A DNA stretch of 64,000 nt from an uncultured Prevotellaceae bacterium. GTDB lineage: Bacteria; Bacteroidota; Bacteroidia; Bacteroidales; Muribaculaceae. Position 1 is the first letter of the stretch. Every line of letters starts with the position of its first letter. The DNA lies in contig CAMVBJ010000004.1 in assembly GCA_947165675.1 (NCBI GenBank), positions 62,001-126,000 of the forward strand, given 5' to 3'. The translations under genes were made by a program, and so were the position numbers. Below the pieces are notes generated by a model, which was not told the DNA's origin, ran no database searches, and was given only the letters and a program-made list of their open reading frames with translations. Shown here piece by piece: positions 8,301 through 15,050 of this stretch.

Positions 8301-10914
8301 CAATGGTGTAAACCTTGGGCACCATGTTGTAAACAGCGGTGCCAGGTACAACGATGTAGCCAATATTAGCCTCGGCCTGAACGGTGACAGTTGCAGGAGG
8401 TAACTGGTTAAGAACAACGGTATTGCCATTCTCCTGGTTCACCCAGTTGTCGGTCGTGTTCTTAAATGCCTGGGCATCCTCGTTGATGCTGTACTGCTGT
8501 GCGATGCCGTGAACCGTAGCTTCCAGGTCGCTGCTGATGGTCACCACTTGACCAGGATTGACCTCTGTGCCGCTCACGGGGTCAAAGTTGAGACTCAAGT
8601 GGGTCTCGACAATGCTCATGCGGTTCATGTCCTTGTTGACGATAATGCGGTAAACGCCAGCGGGAATCTTGAAGGCGTTGTCGTTGCGGTCTCCATACAA
8701 GACGACGTCGGTCGAGCCATCCTGAACGGCAAAGTAATTATACTCGGCAGCCAGGCGTACATTCTGTATAGCATTCCACGACCCTTGATCAGGTCTTGCC
8801 GTCTGCCAGGTGATATTATGGTCAATATCCTTGGCCAGGCTGAAGTAGCCGAAAGCCTGATCCACATCGTTATTAGAGTTGCCTCCCTTGAAGTAAACAT
8901 CGAGGTAGTACTGCTCGTTGTTCACATCATAGTTGAATCGTGGGCCCGCGGGCACCCAGCTGGTGCGTCCCATTGCGGTACCTATCAGGTAGAGGTCGGT
9001 ACTGGGTTCAAACGCAGCCATGATGTTGACATTGCCAGTGGGCATGGTGAAGCTGTAACGCTGTCCAAATTCATTTCCATCGAGCACATTGAGAGTTACA
9101 GCCTCGCCGCCTTCCCTATTGACTGTTACACTCTGGATGACATTATCATTATAATGCTCAACCCAGAATGTGACCACATCGCCAGGTGCTGCCGTGATGG
9201 CGTTGTCAATGACTGTGATGCCGTCATACACGTCGATGCGTCCGGCATCACTGGGCTGACACTGGGTAGTGATCACGTAGTAAGGAATCGGATCGAAGTT
9301 GGCCGTCAAGGTCACATCATTGCCAGGCATCGTGAAGGAGTAAACACCGTTGGCATCGGGCGTGAGCGTCGTTGTCGTGCCGTTATCGGTAAGCGTTACC
9401 GAGTTGAAGGTGTAACCGTCGGCGGGTTCAACGGTAAAGGTCACCGTCTTTCCCTCGTTGGAAGTCGCTTGACCGTTAAAGTCGTTATAGCCGCTGACGA
9501 AGTTGAAGCTGCCGCCATCGGTGGGATTGCTCACCGTGTTAATATTATAAGGCTGCAAGAAGTTGGCCGTGATTTTCACGTTGCTACCCGGCATGTCAAA
9601 GCTGTAGTCGTTACCGAAGTCGCTCGTGTTAGTCGGGGTCAATGTTTGCACCTCTCCGGTGGAAAGATTGGTCACGGTCACCGCACCAATACCCCATCCA
9701 TCGGTGGGGCCAACAAAGAAGGTCACATTGTCTAATTGCTGTGACCAGTTCTTGTTTTGATCATCAGTGAGGATACCATTGCCCAAGGTGATATAGCCGC
9801 AATTCTCATTAGCAGGGAGGCACTCGGTAGTTACCTCATAGTTTTCAGCAGGCTTGTAGAGGTAAACGCGCTGATATGTTGCATCGCTATTAGAACTGGA
9901 ATTTGTTTTCATGACCCTGAACAGACTACCTCCATTATAATGTCGGATAGCCATATCCGTTGAGTTCAGAGCATCACCACTTGGATGATAGAACTGGAGC
10001 AAAGCGTTATAGTTGGTGCCAAAAGATATCGAAACCCTATAAGAATATAATGAAAACTCGTCGGTAGGCAATGAGGGCACCAAATACAGATTATAGCCCA
10101 GGTTTGTTCCAGAACCACTGGTATTAGTGCCATTACGACGACGGATATAGTTGTCACCAACCTTGAGATGCCATGGTCGCGTGGTTGTTGTGCTAACCGC
10201 ACGCTCTAATTTAATCAGCGACACCTCATCAGTTACTTTCACCTTATAATAAACGTCATAACCATTCTCGGTATAGTGATCCAACAAAGTGACTGGAGTG
10301 GAACTGAAGGATTCATAAGTATCACCATTATGATTCTCCACCTTGCCTAAAGCTCTTGAGGATTGCTTACTCACTAATGCATAAGTATTTCCGGCAGCAA
10401 TCTCATCGCTGGATTTAACCAGTTCAAAAATGTCGCCGAACTCTTTTTCGTAGGTAATCTCGACCGAACCGAAGCGCACGGGCCTTCCCTTGGTCATGAA
10501 CGCAACATTTTTGGAGTCAACTGAACCAGCAACCCATGTTCCTATGTAGCCACCTGGGGTATAAGTATAAGAACCTGTGGGTGTGTAAGCACCCACATCG
10601 CCTTCACTAATGGTAGAGGGTCCCCAATAGAATGCATCCAAGTCATTTTCAGTTGTATTATCCAGACAGTGGAATACAATCTTCTTGATGATATAGTTGT
10701 TCGAGCGGATGTAAAACACCACTTGCTGGTGCTCAACCAGGTAATTGGGGTTGTTCATACCGCTAGAAAAGGTCATCGTTACGCCCTCCTTGTCACAATA
10801 ATAGACTCCCAACTGCGAGATGTCGTTGCGGGAGATCGTTACGGTCTTCTCGCCTGCCCATAGCGGGATGGCCATGGCAAGCATCATGAATAATAGTAAT
10901 AGTTTTTTCATCAT
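5374..10914 (-). CDS. Giant multidomain secreted protein with beta repeats, SusE/F-like module and C-terminal YN-GQ motif
   Basis: The product is 1846 residues. Layout read from the sequence: signal peptide 1-20. Domain A, about 160-360, begins 'DIFELVKSSDEIAAGNTYAL' and ends 'VYLYKPAE'. Three beta repeats of about 85 residues follow (360-640), each ending Y-S-F-x-M-P-x-x-x-V-x-I-x-A-x-F. A SusE/SusF-like segment (about 642-770) runs from 'LYLIGTAMG' to 'IPAGVYRIIVNKDMNRMSI'. Then come two more beta repeats (868-1035), a second copy of domain A (about 1040-1228), two more repeats (to 1395) and a unique C-terminal region. The final 45 residues (RYYNIMGQESDVPFDGINI ... ISRKILR) are the short C-terminal module also present on the cohesin-like protein. 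Surface location is likely and the ligand is unknown; the SusE/F-like part suggests glycan contact. No catalytic motif was recognised. Confidence 0.8.
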   Translation of the reverse strand: MMKKLLLLFMMLAMAIPLWAGEKTVTISRNDISQLGVYYCDKEGVTMTFSSGMNNPNYLVEHQQVVFYIRSNNYIIKKIVFHCLDNTTENDLDAFYWGPSTISEGDVGAYTPTGSYTYTPGGYIGTWVAGSVDSKNVAFMTKGRPVRFGSVEITYEKEFGDIFELVKSSDEIAAGNTYALVSKQSSRALGKVENHNGDTYESFSSTPVTLLDHYTENGYDVYYKVKVTDEVSLIKLERAVSTTTTRPWHLKVGDNYIRRRNGTNTSGSGTNLGYNLYLVPSLPTDEFSLYSYRVSISFGTNYNALLQFYHPSGDALNSTDMAIRHYNGGSLFRVMKTNSSSNSDATYQRVYLYKPAENYEVTTECLPANENCGYITLGNGILTDDQNKNWSQQLDNVTFFVGPTDGWGIGAVTVTNLSTGEVQTLTPTNTSDFGNDYSFDMPGSNVKITANFLQPYNINTVSNPTDGGSFNFVSGYNDFNGQATSNEGKTVTFTVEPADGYTFNSVTLTDNGTTTTLTPDANGVYSFTMPGNDVTLTANFDPIPYYVITTQCQPSDAGRIDVYDGITVIDNAITAAPGDVVTFWVEHYNDNVIQSVTVNREGGEAVTLNVLDGNEFGQRYSFTMPTGNVNIMAAFEPSTDLYLIGTAMGRTSWVPAGPRFNYDVNNEQYYLDVYFKGGNSNNDVDQAFGYFSLAKDIDHNITWQTARPDQGSWNAIQNVRLAAEYNYFAVQDGSTDVVLYGDRNDNAFKIPAGVYRIIVNKDMNRMSIVETHLSLNFDPVSGTEVNPGQVVTISSDLEATVHGIAQQYSINEDAQAFKNTTDNWVNQENGNTVVLNQLPPATVTVQAEANIGYIVVPGTAVYNMVPKVYTIEAICNPEVAGTITVASTAHQGDLITFTVGTEPDYVLSSVLIYNNSDPTALPITPTDNGDGTYSFTMPADNVVIMANFDLKTYDITTVCDPVQGGTITLEGTAADGNEVPNQTVTMTVDANIGFKVTDVTVQQDGTTTPVDVTDNGDGTYSFTMPEGDVTVIAHYELEGVIFKIVTDPSEIVGGEYYTMITREGDRVLNNIAPGAATNFYSSTDIVGWVTPGEYDYVKLDGRACFFSPEDVTDSSISSSLYRTGYLKTSGGYIGIEPNVENNGYAHLALYDSKDNVKPFSMSIDTFWSSSTDHYAYIYYDYENSHSNRDAWQAFFDDLEDNPYFEYNSFLLENTTLSHYDTWLYKPAKMYNITTVVNPDGTESSLELDGGAVGNMGAEGSTIVVWPVAGEGYALSSLVVTIDGTGEVVEATPNIDGSYSFIMPSNDVTITATFTTGYHINWVCDPEDTGEIIVTPTAYAGQHVAFEVLPCDGYEVTGITVTKDGDQDEISFTENEDGTYSFNMPDDHVTIKATLVLHSEEATLQYIEKWDTYESGTRVTVKDELIGTWMAKQYLWAKDQYPQRSNVYLERDVNVDPSDFLRNHLKREVDENYFIPWQPDEWDQSNWVMLDFSQIPGFEDWEENAESYLAMREAMQTFVDNKIEARTITGRYLCEGEPIDAEEAPGDYPKVQHIIVLEKLPKVVEPVTTPQTTLGYPGYVQDPKEWSGRFYDDPSKYSYNHYMSYNFNRDNTIASGTPLNYDAYVYWDEQGIVLDSDTRYFFMNPKDQEVAQVCGVWVGQKQFEFNGETILGDVFDSYAFSPEEGVNQFGFSGAFYVPSRVPDNDLGGWKFNRLISDNEVANPIYGMPGIDDGKGSNGELKVGEAYIFHAAIQYPYVPFDEPSKAPLRDLEPYGSNPKYYTVYPLDLMSPGDAFTAVSEVKSQESTEIDSIRYYNIMGQESDVPFDGINIRVIRYQDGSMISRKILR

Positions 10915-10966
10915 CTTATAAATTTATTGTTGGTTATTGTAATTCAAGTTATGCACTCTTGTCATC

Positions 10967-10975
10967 GGGGGGGGG
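10967..10975 (-). repeat. C9 homopolymer in the 5' leader of the giant gene
   Basis: Nine consecutive G on the plus strand (C on the coding strand) lie 53-61 bases before the ATG of the giant gene and about 40 bases downstream of its -7 element, inside the untranslated leader. This run stands out in otherwise AT-rich sequence and could be length-variable by slippage. Confidence 0.8.
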
Positions 10976-11017
10976 TAATTGATACCAACCACAGATAACC
11001 ATTCACATTGCAAATTG

Positions 11018-11046
11018 CAAAAATAACAAAAAAATCCAATATACAA
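11018..11046 (-). promoter_or_regulatory. Promoter of the giant surface-protein gene
   Basis: The minus strand reads TTG (11046-11044), an 18-bp spacer, then TATTTTTG (11025-11018), a full match to TAnnTTTG. Predicted transcription starts near 11010, giving a leader of about 95 bases that contains the C9 run. Confidence 0.6.
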
Positions 11047-11209
11047 GCAATTTCATTAATTTTTTAACAAAAAACCCCCAATTTGCAACAATTTTACACT
11101 CGCTCTTTTTCACAACGGCCACTCAGTATAGAAAAACAAGAAATACTGGGCCTCCGCGCGCTCTTCTTTTCTACGACGACAACCTGTATAAAAGGAAATA
11201 AATACTATT

Positions 11210-11246
11210 GGCATCCGCACTCCAGCCAGTGTGGAATGCGGATGCC
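11210..11246. terminator. Strong hairpin, possible terminator of the C10 protease transcript
   Basis: GGCATCCGCA (11210-11219) pairs with TGCGGATGCC (11237-11246). After one C-A mismatch, TCCA pairs with TGGA around a 7-base loop. No long U-tract follows on either strand (the minus strand continues AATAGTATTTATTTCC), so it may be a terminator or a structured repeat unit. Confidence 0.5.
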
Positions 11247-11274
11247 CGGAATGTGTCTATTCAGCGAATAATGC

Positions 11275-11301
11275 CTCACGCAAAGCCGCGAAGCCGCTAA
11301 G
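11275..11301 (+). repeat. CGCnAAGnC-type repeat, left copy of an inverted pair
   Basis: CTCACGCAAAGCCGCGAAGC then CGCTAAG. It is built of a tandem 9-base unit (CGCnAAGnC) repeated three times. The copy at 11417-11443 carries the same design on the other strand, differing only at the n positions. Similar CGCAAAG-rich intergenic repeats are common in environmental and gut genomes. Confidence 0.7.
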
Positions 11302-11416
11302 TTGTTAATTATCAATTCGATGCAATGATTAGTCGTGACAAATCCAAGCATCTATTCATGCCTGACGCCAATTATCGTCAACAAGTTAGTAATCAGAAAT
11401 CAATTAAAATCAGATA

Positions 11417-11443
11417 CTTTGCGTCTTGGCGACTTGGCGTGAG
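11417..11443 (-). repeat. CGCnAAGnC-type repeat, right copy of an inverted pair
   Basis: On the minus strand this reads CTCACGCCAAGTCGCCAAGA then CGCAAAG, aligning end to end with the left copy at 11275-11301 with five substitutions, all at the variable positions or third unit. It lies 23 bp after the stop codon of the C10 protease gene. Confidence 0.7.
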
Positions 11444-11465
11444 TTGAACTCGGTGAAGACTTAGT

Positions 11466-13835
11466 CTATGAGAGGAGCAGGTCGATAAGGGCGGTGACGT
11501 CGGCGATGGTGATTTCATCGTCATGATTGACATCGGCAACTTCGCGGACGATGGACGTGGTGCCGCCCAGCAAGTAATCGATCAGGGCAGTGACATCGGC
11601 AATGCTCACGTCACCATCACCATTCACGTCACCCAGCAGCGGATCGTCTGGACCAGAGGGGAACTGCATGGTGTGGGTCGAGGTGCCCTTGAGCGACTTC
11701 TGCTCTCCCTTGCTGTAATAGTAGGTCTTGACAAAGTACTTCCATCCGTCGAGCACGTTGGTCATGTCAAACTGCAGGGTCGTGGTCTCGCCCGGGGCCA
11801 GCGTCAAGTGCTGGTTGATACCCTGCACGCTGGAGCCATAGTTGTCGTAGGTGTTCTTGAAAAGCTCGGCCGAGATGTCCTCGTCGTAGGTCGTCTCGCC
11901 CTTGTTGGTGATGGTGAGCACGACACTGAACTTGTCACTGTTGATGATGCGGTCGGAGCCTTGGACCACGTTGAGGGTCTGGATCGTGGCTTCCAGGGTA
12001 GCTCCTGGCATCGGGGTGATGGTGATGGTGCGGGTGGCGATGGGATCGCTGCCATTGTCGTTCCACGACCAGGCGAGGGTGTGGTCGCCAGCAGTGCTGG
12101 TCATGTACATGTAGGGGATGTCGCCCGTCTCGCCAGGCTCCAGTCCCACGTAGCCCGTGCCGAAGAATTGACCATCGGCAAACATGTAGAGCAACTCGTT
12201 GCTCGACGTGCCGTTGTTGGTCAGGTTGACCTTGATATCAACGGGACGGTCGTTGTGCATGTTGCCCGTCACCGTGATGTCGTTGACGACGTAGCCACGC
12301 GTGCCGGCGGTGCCATAGCCGGTGGCGGTGCACTGGTTGCCGTCGATGGTGACCTCGATGTAATTGCGGTCGGAGCCGACACAGGGTCGCCAGTTGTCCT
12401 GCCCGTACTCACTGTACATGGGCATGATGCGATAGGTGCCGCTGGTCATGTTCTCGCCGAAGGTGAGTTCGCGGTTGGTGTGGGTGTGGCGGTAACCAGG
12501 CTTGAGGGTGTGGTTGTAGGCACTGTAGAGCCTGCTGACCATCTCGCCATCCTTGAAGAGGCCCCAGCCGAAGCGCACGTCAAGCGTGTCGGAGGTATAG
12601 TTGTGGAACCTGCCCGACACATAGGCCGTGAAGGGGTCGGACGTGTAATCACGCGAGCTGGTGTAGCTGTTGAGCACGACTTCGGTTGCCGTGAGTTCAA
12701 AGATGTGGCTGGCACCATGGTTGGGCTGGAAGCCGACAATGGCTCCCTGGCTGTAGATGTAGCCGTAAGGGCCGTCGGCACTGCCCGTTCCCTGCTCGTC
12801 GGGGTTGAGCACGTTGAGCAGGAAGTAGCCGTTGCTGTTGCCGTTCCAGCCCCAGTTGATGTGGAACATGCCGTTACCGTCGTAGCCGTCGCAGATAAAG
12901 GCATGTCCTCCCGATGCCTTGCGGCCGCTGTAGATGACGGGACGCCCTGCTGCCAGTTCGCTGTAGAGCAGGTCGGCCCAACCCTGAGTGGTGTAGCTGG
13001 CGCGGTTCTCCATGTGGGCGCTCGCATCGTAGTCAAAGTAGGTGGAGGCAAAGTTGGGGATGCTGGATGTGGTGGCACCCGACGAAGTCTTCTCGAAATC
13101 CATCTGCACAGCCTGGGCGGCATACAGGCACAGCGTGGCGGCAGCCTGGGCAGCATCGCTCAGGGTGTCGGTCGTCTGGTAAGTGACTTGCATGGCATCC
13201 CAGTTGAAGTCGATGACCGGCAGCTCGGGCATCTCGAAGCCCAGGCTTTCGCTCGTGTAGGCAGCGAGGGGTCTAATGGGGCGGGCGGGCCATTTCCAGT
13301 AATACATTACCTGGGACAGGGCGGTAGCGACACAGCCCACATAGGCATGTTTGCCCGAGGGGAGATAGGGCAACAAGATGTTGTAGGGGTTGTTCTGGGA
13401 CCACGCTGTAGGCACCAGCGGGCTGATGGGGGCGGCGCTGCGCAGCTGGGGCGCGGCCTGGGTGCCACGGGTCAAGGCATCAATCTGGGCGGCATAGCCT
13501 TCGAGCAGGTATTGCAGAGCCTCGGGGACATCCTGTGTGTCAAAGGTGCCCTGATCGCTGTAACCCAGCACGGCGGGCGCGCGGTCGTCACCAGCCACGA
13601 TGACATAGCCGCGGTGACTGCCGTTGAACACATAGTAGGCAGCCTGGTCGCTGCTGGCAATGGCACTCATGCGGGGTGCCTTGTGGGCCATCTTGAGCGA
13701 GGCTGATGACATAGCGTGTGCTGCCATGAAGCGTGCAGCAATCGCACGTGCCTGGCTTTCGTTGATCGACTCGGCCCATGCAGTTGTGGTGACCGCAAGG
13801 CACAATAGCAACAGTAGTGTCTTGAATAATCTCAT
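11466..13835 (-). CDS. Secreted C10 (streptopain-type) cysteine protease with dockerin-like tail
   Basis: The product is 789 residues. A signal peptide (1-21) is followed by a Spi-type propeptide (about 22-125), which in this family blocks the active site until cleaved. The catalytic domain runs about 140-370. The nucleophile is Cys168 in 'AYVGCVATALSQVMYYWKWP' and the base is His311 in 'SGGHAFICDGYDG', followed by the conserved 'MFHINWGWNG' oxyanion-side motif. Several beta-sandwich repeats follow and the C-terminus has two dockerin-like loops, 'DVNGDGDVSIADVTALIDYL' and a second 'DVNHDDEITIADV'. A related protease lies at 15051-18287. C10 enzymes in Bacteroides (Bfp-type) and streptococci are secreted or surface proteases; the target here is unknown. 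Confidence 0.92.
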   Translation of the reverse strand: MRLFKTLLLLLCLAVTTTAWAESINESQARAIAARFMAAHAMSSASLKMAHKAPRMSAIASSDQAAYYVFNGSHRGYVIVAGDDRAPAVLGYSDQGTFDTQDVPEALQYLLEGYAAQIDALTRGTQAAPQLRSAAPISPLVPTAWSQNNPYNILLPYLPSGKHAYVGCVATALSQVMYYWKWPARPIRPLAAYTSESLGFEMPELPVIDFNWDAMQVTYQTTDTLSDAAQAAATLCLYAAQAVQMDFEKTSSGATTSSIPNFASTYFDYDASAHMENRASYTTQGWADLLYSELAAGRPVIYSGRKASGGHAFICDGYDGNGMFHINWGWNGNSNGYFLLNVLNPDEQGTGSADGPYGYIYSQGAIVGFQPNHGASHIFELTATEVVLNSYTSSRDYTSDPFTAYVSGRFHNYTSDTLDVRFGWGLFKDGEMVSRLYSAYNHTLKPGYRHTHTNRELTFGENMTSGTYRIMPMYSEYGQDNWRPCVGSDRNYIEVTIDGNQCTATGYGTAGTRGYVVNDITVTGNMHNDRPVDIKVNLTNNGTSSNELLYMFADGQFFGTGYVGLEPGETGDIPYMYMTSTAGDHTLAWSWNDNGSDPIATRTITITPMPGATLEATIQTLNVVQGSDRIINSDKFSVVLTITNKGETTYDEDISAELFKNTYDNYGSSVQGINQHLTLAPGETTTLQFDMTNVLDGWKYFVKTYYYSKGEQKSLKGTSTHTMQFPSGPDDPLLGDVNGDGDVSIADVTALIDYLLGGTTSIVREVADVNHDDEITIADVTALIDLLLS

Positions 13836-13883
13836 AATCCTTAATAACTTGTTAGAAAATGTCAGTAATCAGAATGAATACTA

Positions 13884-13891
13884 CAAAGGTA
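13884..13891 (-). promoter_or_regulatory. -7 element TACCTTTG for the 789-residue C10 protease
   Basis: TACCTTTG on the minus strand lies 48 bp upstream of the ATG. No clear -33 element was found at the expected spacing. Confidence 0.45.
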
Positions 13892-13975
13892 CACATTATT
13901 AATATATAATCCGTTAAGCTTTTGACGGAATCTGTCATCTCGATGTAACATTAATGCAAAATATTGTTAAATTAC

Positions 13976-14006
13976 TTGACAAAACGCCAATCATGTTGTA
14001 ATTTTG
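13976..14006 (+). promoter_or_regulatory. Promoter for the two unrecognised plus-strand genes
   Basis: TTG (13976-13978), a 20-bp spacer and TAATTTTG (13999-14006) match both halves of the Bacteroidetes promoter. The first of the two genes starts 43 bp downstream, which supports that these small genes are expressed. Confidence 0.6.
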
Positions 14007-14049
14007 CAACACGAAATTATTGTTTTACCATTAAATCTAACGATTCACC

Positions 14050-14526
14050 ATGAATGACATGAAATCAAGCATTGAACAACGCGAGATGTGCCAGCGTCGA
14101 GACAAAGAATTCCTGGCACTGTATTGCCCGACCTATGACGCCCTGGTCCAGAAAGGCGTTGCCGAGAGTAAGGCGAAACGCGCCGCTGCCGAATTCACCA
14201 TCGCCAATGGGCACCCGCATTACCACGTGAACCATGAACGCGCCTATCGCTGTGTCTGCAACCTGTTGAGGGCCGAGGAGAAGAAAGGCTGTGGCGCACG
14301 CACTTACCGGACCGGCACCGAGATGGGCTTGTCCAAGAACCGACTGCGCCGCCAGATGTGGTATGAGATCACTCAACGCGTGAGAGGCCTGATGAAGCAG
14401 GGCATGAGTGTCGAGAGTGCCATCGACCACGTGCTGACCCACTGCCGGGCTTCACGATTCTTTATCTCGCCCGCCACCGCCATGACCAAGATTGCCCCTC
14501 AAGCACGTAGCCGGGCGTTGCGTTAA
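14050..14526 (+). CDS. Unrecognised 158-residue basic protein
   Basis: No family was recognised. The product is basic (many Arg/Lys), has no signal peptide or membrane segment, and looks mostly alpha-helical. Segments include 'REMCQRRDKEFLALYCPTYD', 'AKRAAAEFTIANGHPHYHV' and 'YEITQRVRGLMKQGMSVESA'. Several Cys (positions near 13, 26, 69, 78) are not in an obvious zinc pattern. Helical, basic and cytoplasmic features would fit a nucleic-acid-binding role, but this is a guess. A good promoter precedes it, and a second unknown gene follows 90 bp later. Both lie between two C10 protease genes on the opposite strand. Confidence 0.65.
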   Translation: MNDMKSSIEQREMCQRRDKEFLALYCPTYDALVQKGVAESKAKRAAAEFTIANGHPHYHVNHERAYRCVCNLLRAEEKKGCGARTYRTGTEMGLSKNRLRRQMWYEITQRVRGLMKQGMSVESAIDHVLTHCRASRFFISPATAMTKIAPQARSRALR

Positions 14527-14616
14527 AACACAACCATTCAAGCCATACTAACCCACTCAAGTGCCGCAAGTGGATCACTTGCCCACTATGGAATAACTCA
14601 ACACAACAAAAAAGCC

Positions 14617-15027
14617 ATGAAATACAGAATCGAAATCGCCATTGACCTGGACGAAATCCAGCAAGCCATTTACACCGAGGGAACCTGGCATCCCGCCGAA
14701 AACGCCACCGCATGGGGCGTGAACAGCAGTAACGAACCGATAGTGGACCGCCGCGTCAGAGAAGGCCTCGACGACCTGCTGGCACGCATCGGGGGATACA
14801 TCGTCGGCAAGAACATCAATTTCAACATTGAGAGTCAGAACATCCTGCTCATCATCGGTGTCGAGCAACGCCCACTGCTCACGCTCGCAAGCGACCTGAA
14901 GCGCGCCATTATCGCTGCCCTCGCCAACTACACGTTGATGTCGCTGTATGGTGACGAGGACAGCATCTATGGCACAGCATGGCGCTTGCATCGCGCGCGG
15001 GTCGTGCTCCTGCTTTCACGCCCGTGA
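14617..15027 (+). CDS. Unrecognised 136-residue protein
   Basis: No family was recognised. There is no signal peptide. The N-terminus (MKYRIEIAIDLDEIQQAIY) looks like a beta strand and helix; a middle segment 'IGGYIVGKNINFNIESQNI' leads to a hydrophobic strand, and a helix 'LASDLKRAIIAALANYTLM' follows. The C-terminus is Arg/Leu rich. It follows the 158-residue gene by 90 bp on the same strand and probably shares its promoter. Its stop codon lies within a hairpin that separates it from the convergent C10 protease gene. Confidence 0.6.
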   Translation: MKYRIEIAIDLDEIQQAIYTEGTWHPAENATAWGVNSSNEPIVDRRVREGLDDLLARIGGYIVGKNINFNIESQNILLIIGVEQRPLLTLASDLKRAIIAALANYTLMSLYGDEDSIYGTAWRLHRARVVLLLSRP

Positions 15028-15047
15028 GCTGCGGCTCACGGCGTGAA
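15015..15047. terminator. Hairpin between convergent genes
   Basis: TTCACGCCCGTGAGC and GCTCACGGCGTGAA pair with one bulged base around a loop of four. It covers the last codons of the 136-residue gene and ends 3 bp before the end of the convergent C10 protease gene. There is no U-tract, so it may be a bidirectional barrier or structured repeat rather than a classical terminator. Confidence 0.45.
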
Positions 15048-15050
15048 GCA

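Larger units (their letters stand above)
10915..11465. other. 551-bp intergenic region with promoter, C9/G9 tract, hairpin and inverted repeats
   Basis: No convincing gene was found here. The right part lies downstream of a C10 protease gene and the left part is the leader and promoter of the giant gene. Contents, listed separately: a nine-base G run, a sigma-ABfr type promoter, a 15-bp hairpin, and a pair of 27-bp inverted CGCnAAGnC repeats separated by 115 bp. The only open frame (about 62 codons, plus strand) has low-complexity composition, no promoter and crosses the hairpin. Confidence 0.7.

Noticed and set aside
11083-11271. Small 62-codon plus-strand frame in the 10.9-11.5 kb gap
   Set aside because: No promoter, no recognisable protein pattern, and it runs through a 15-bp hairpin.
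11275-11443. CRISPR array at the CGCnAAGnC repeats
   Set aside because: The repeats are tandem 9-base units in inverted orientation with only one interior interval; there are no regular spacers or cas genes.
11523-13706. A 727-codon open frame on the plus strand opposite the 789-residue C10 protease
   Set aside because: It is antisense to a protease with intact catalytic motifs, has Val/Gly/His-rich composition typical of reverse-strand readings of GC-rich genes, and has no promoter or family motif. The same applies to long antisense frames over the giant protein gene, the S41 gene and murA.
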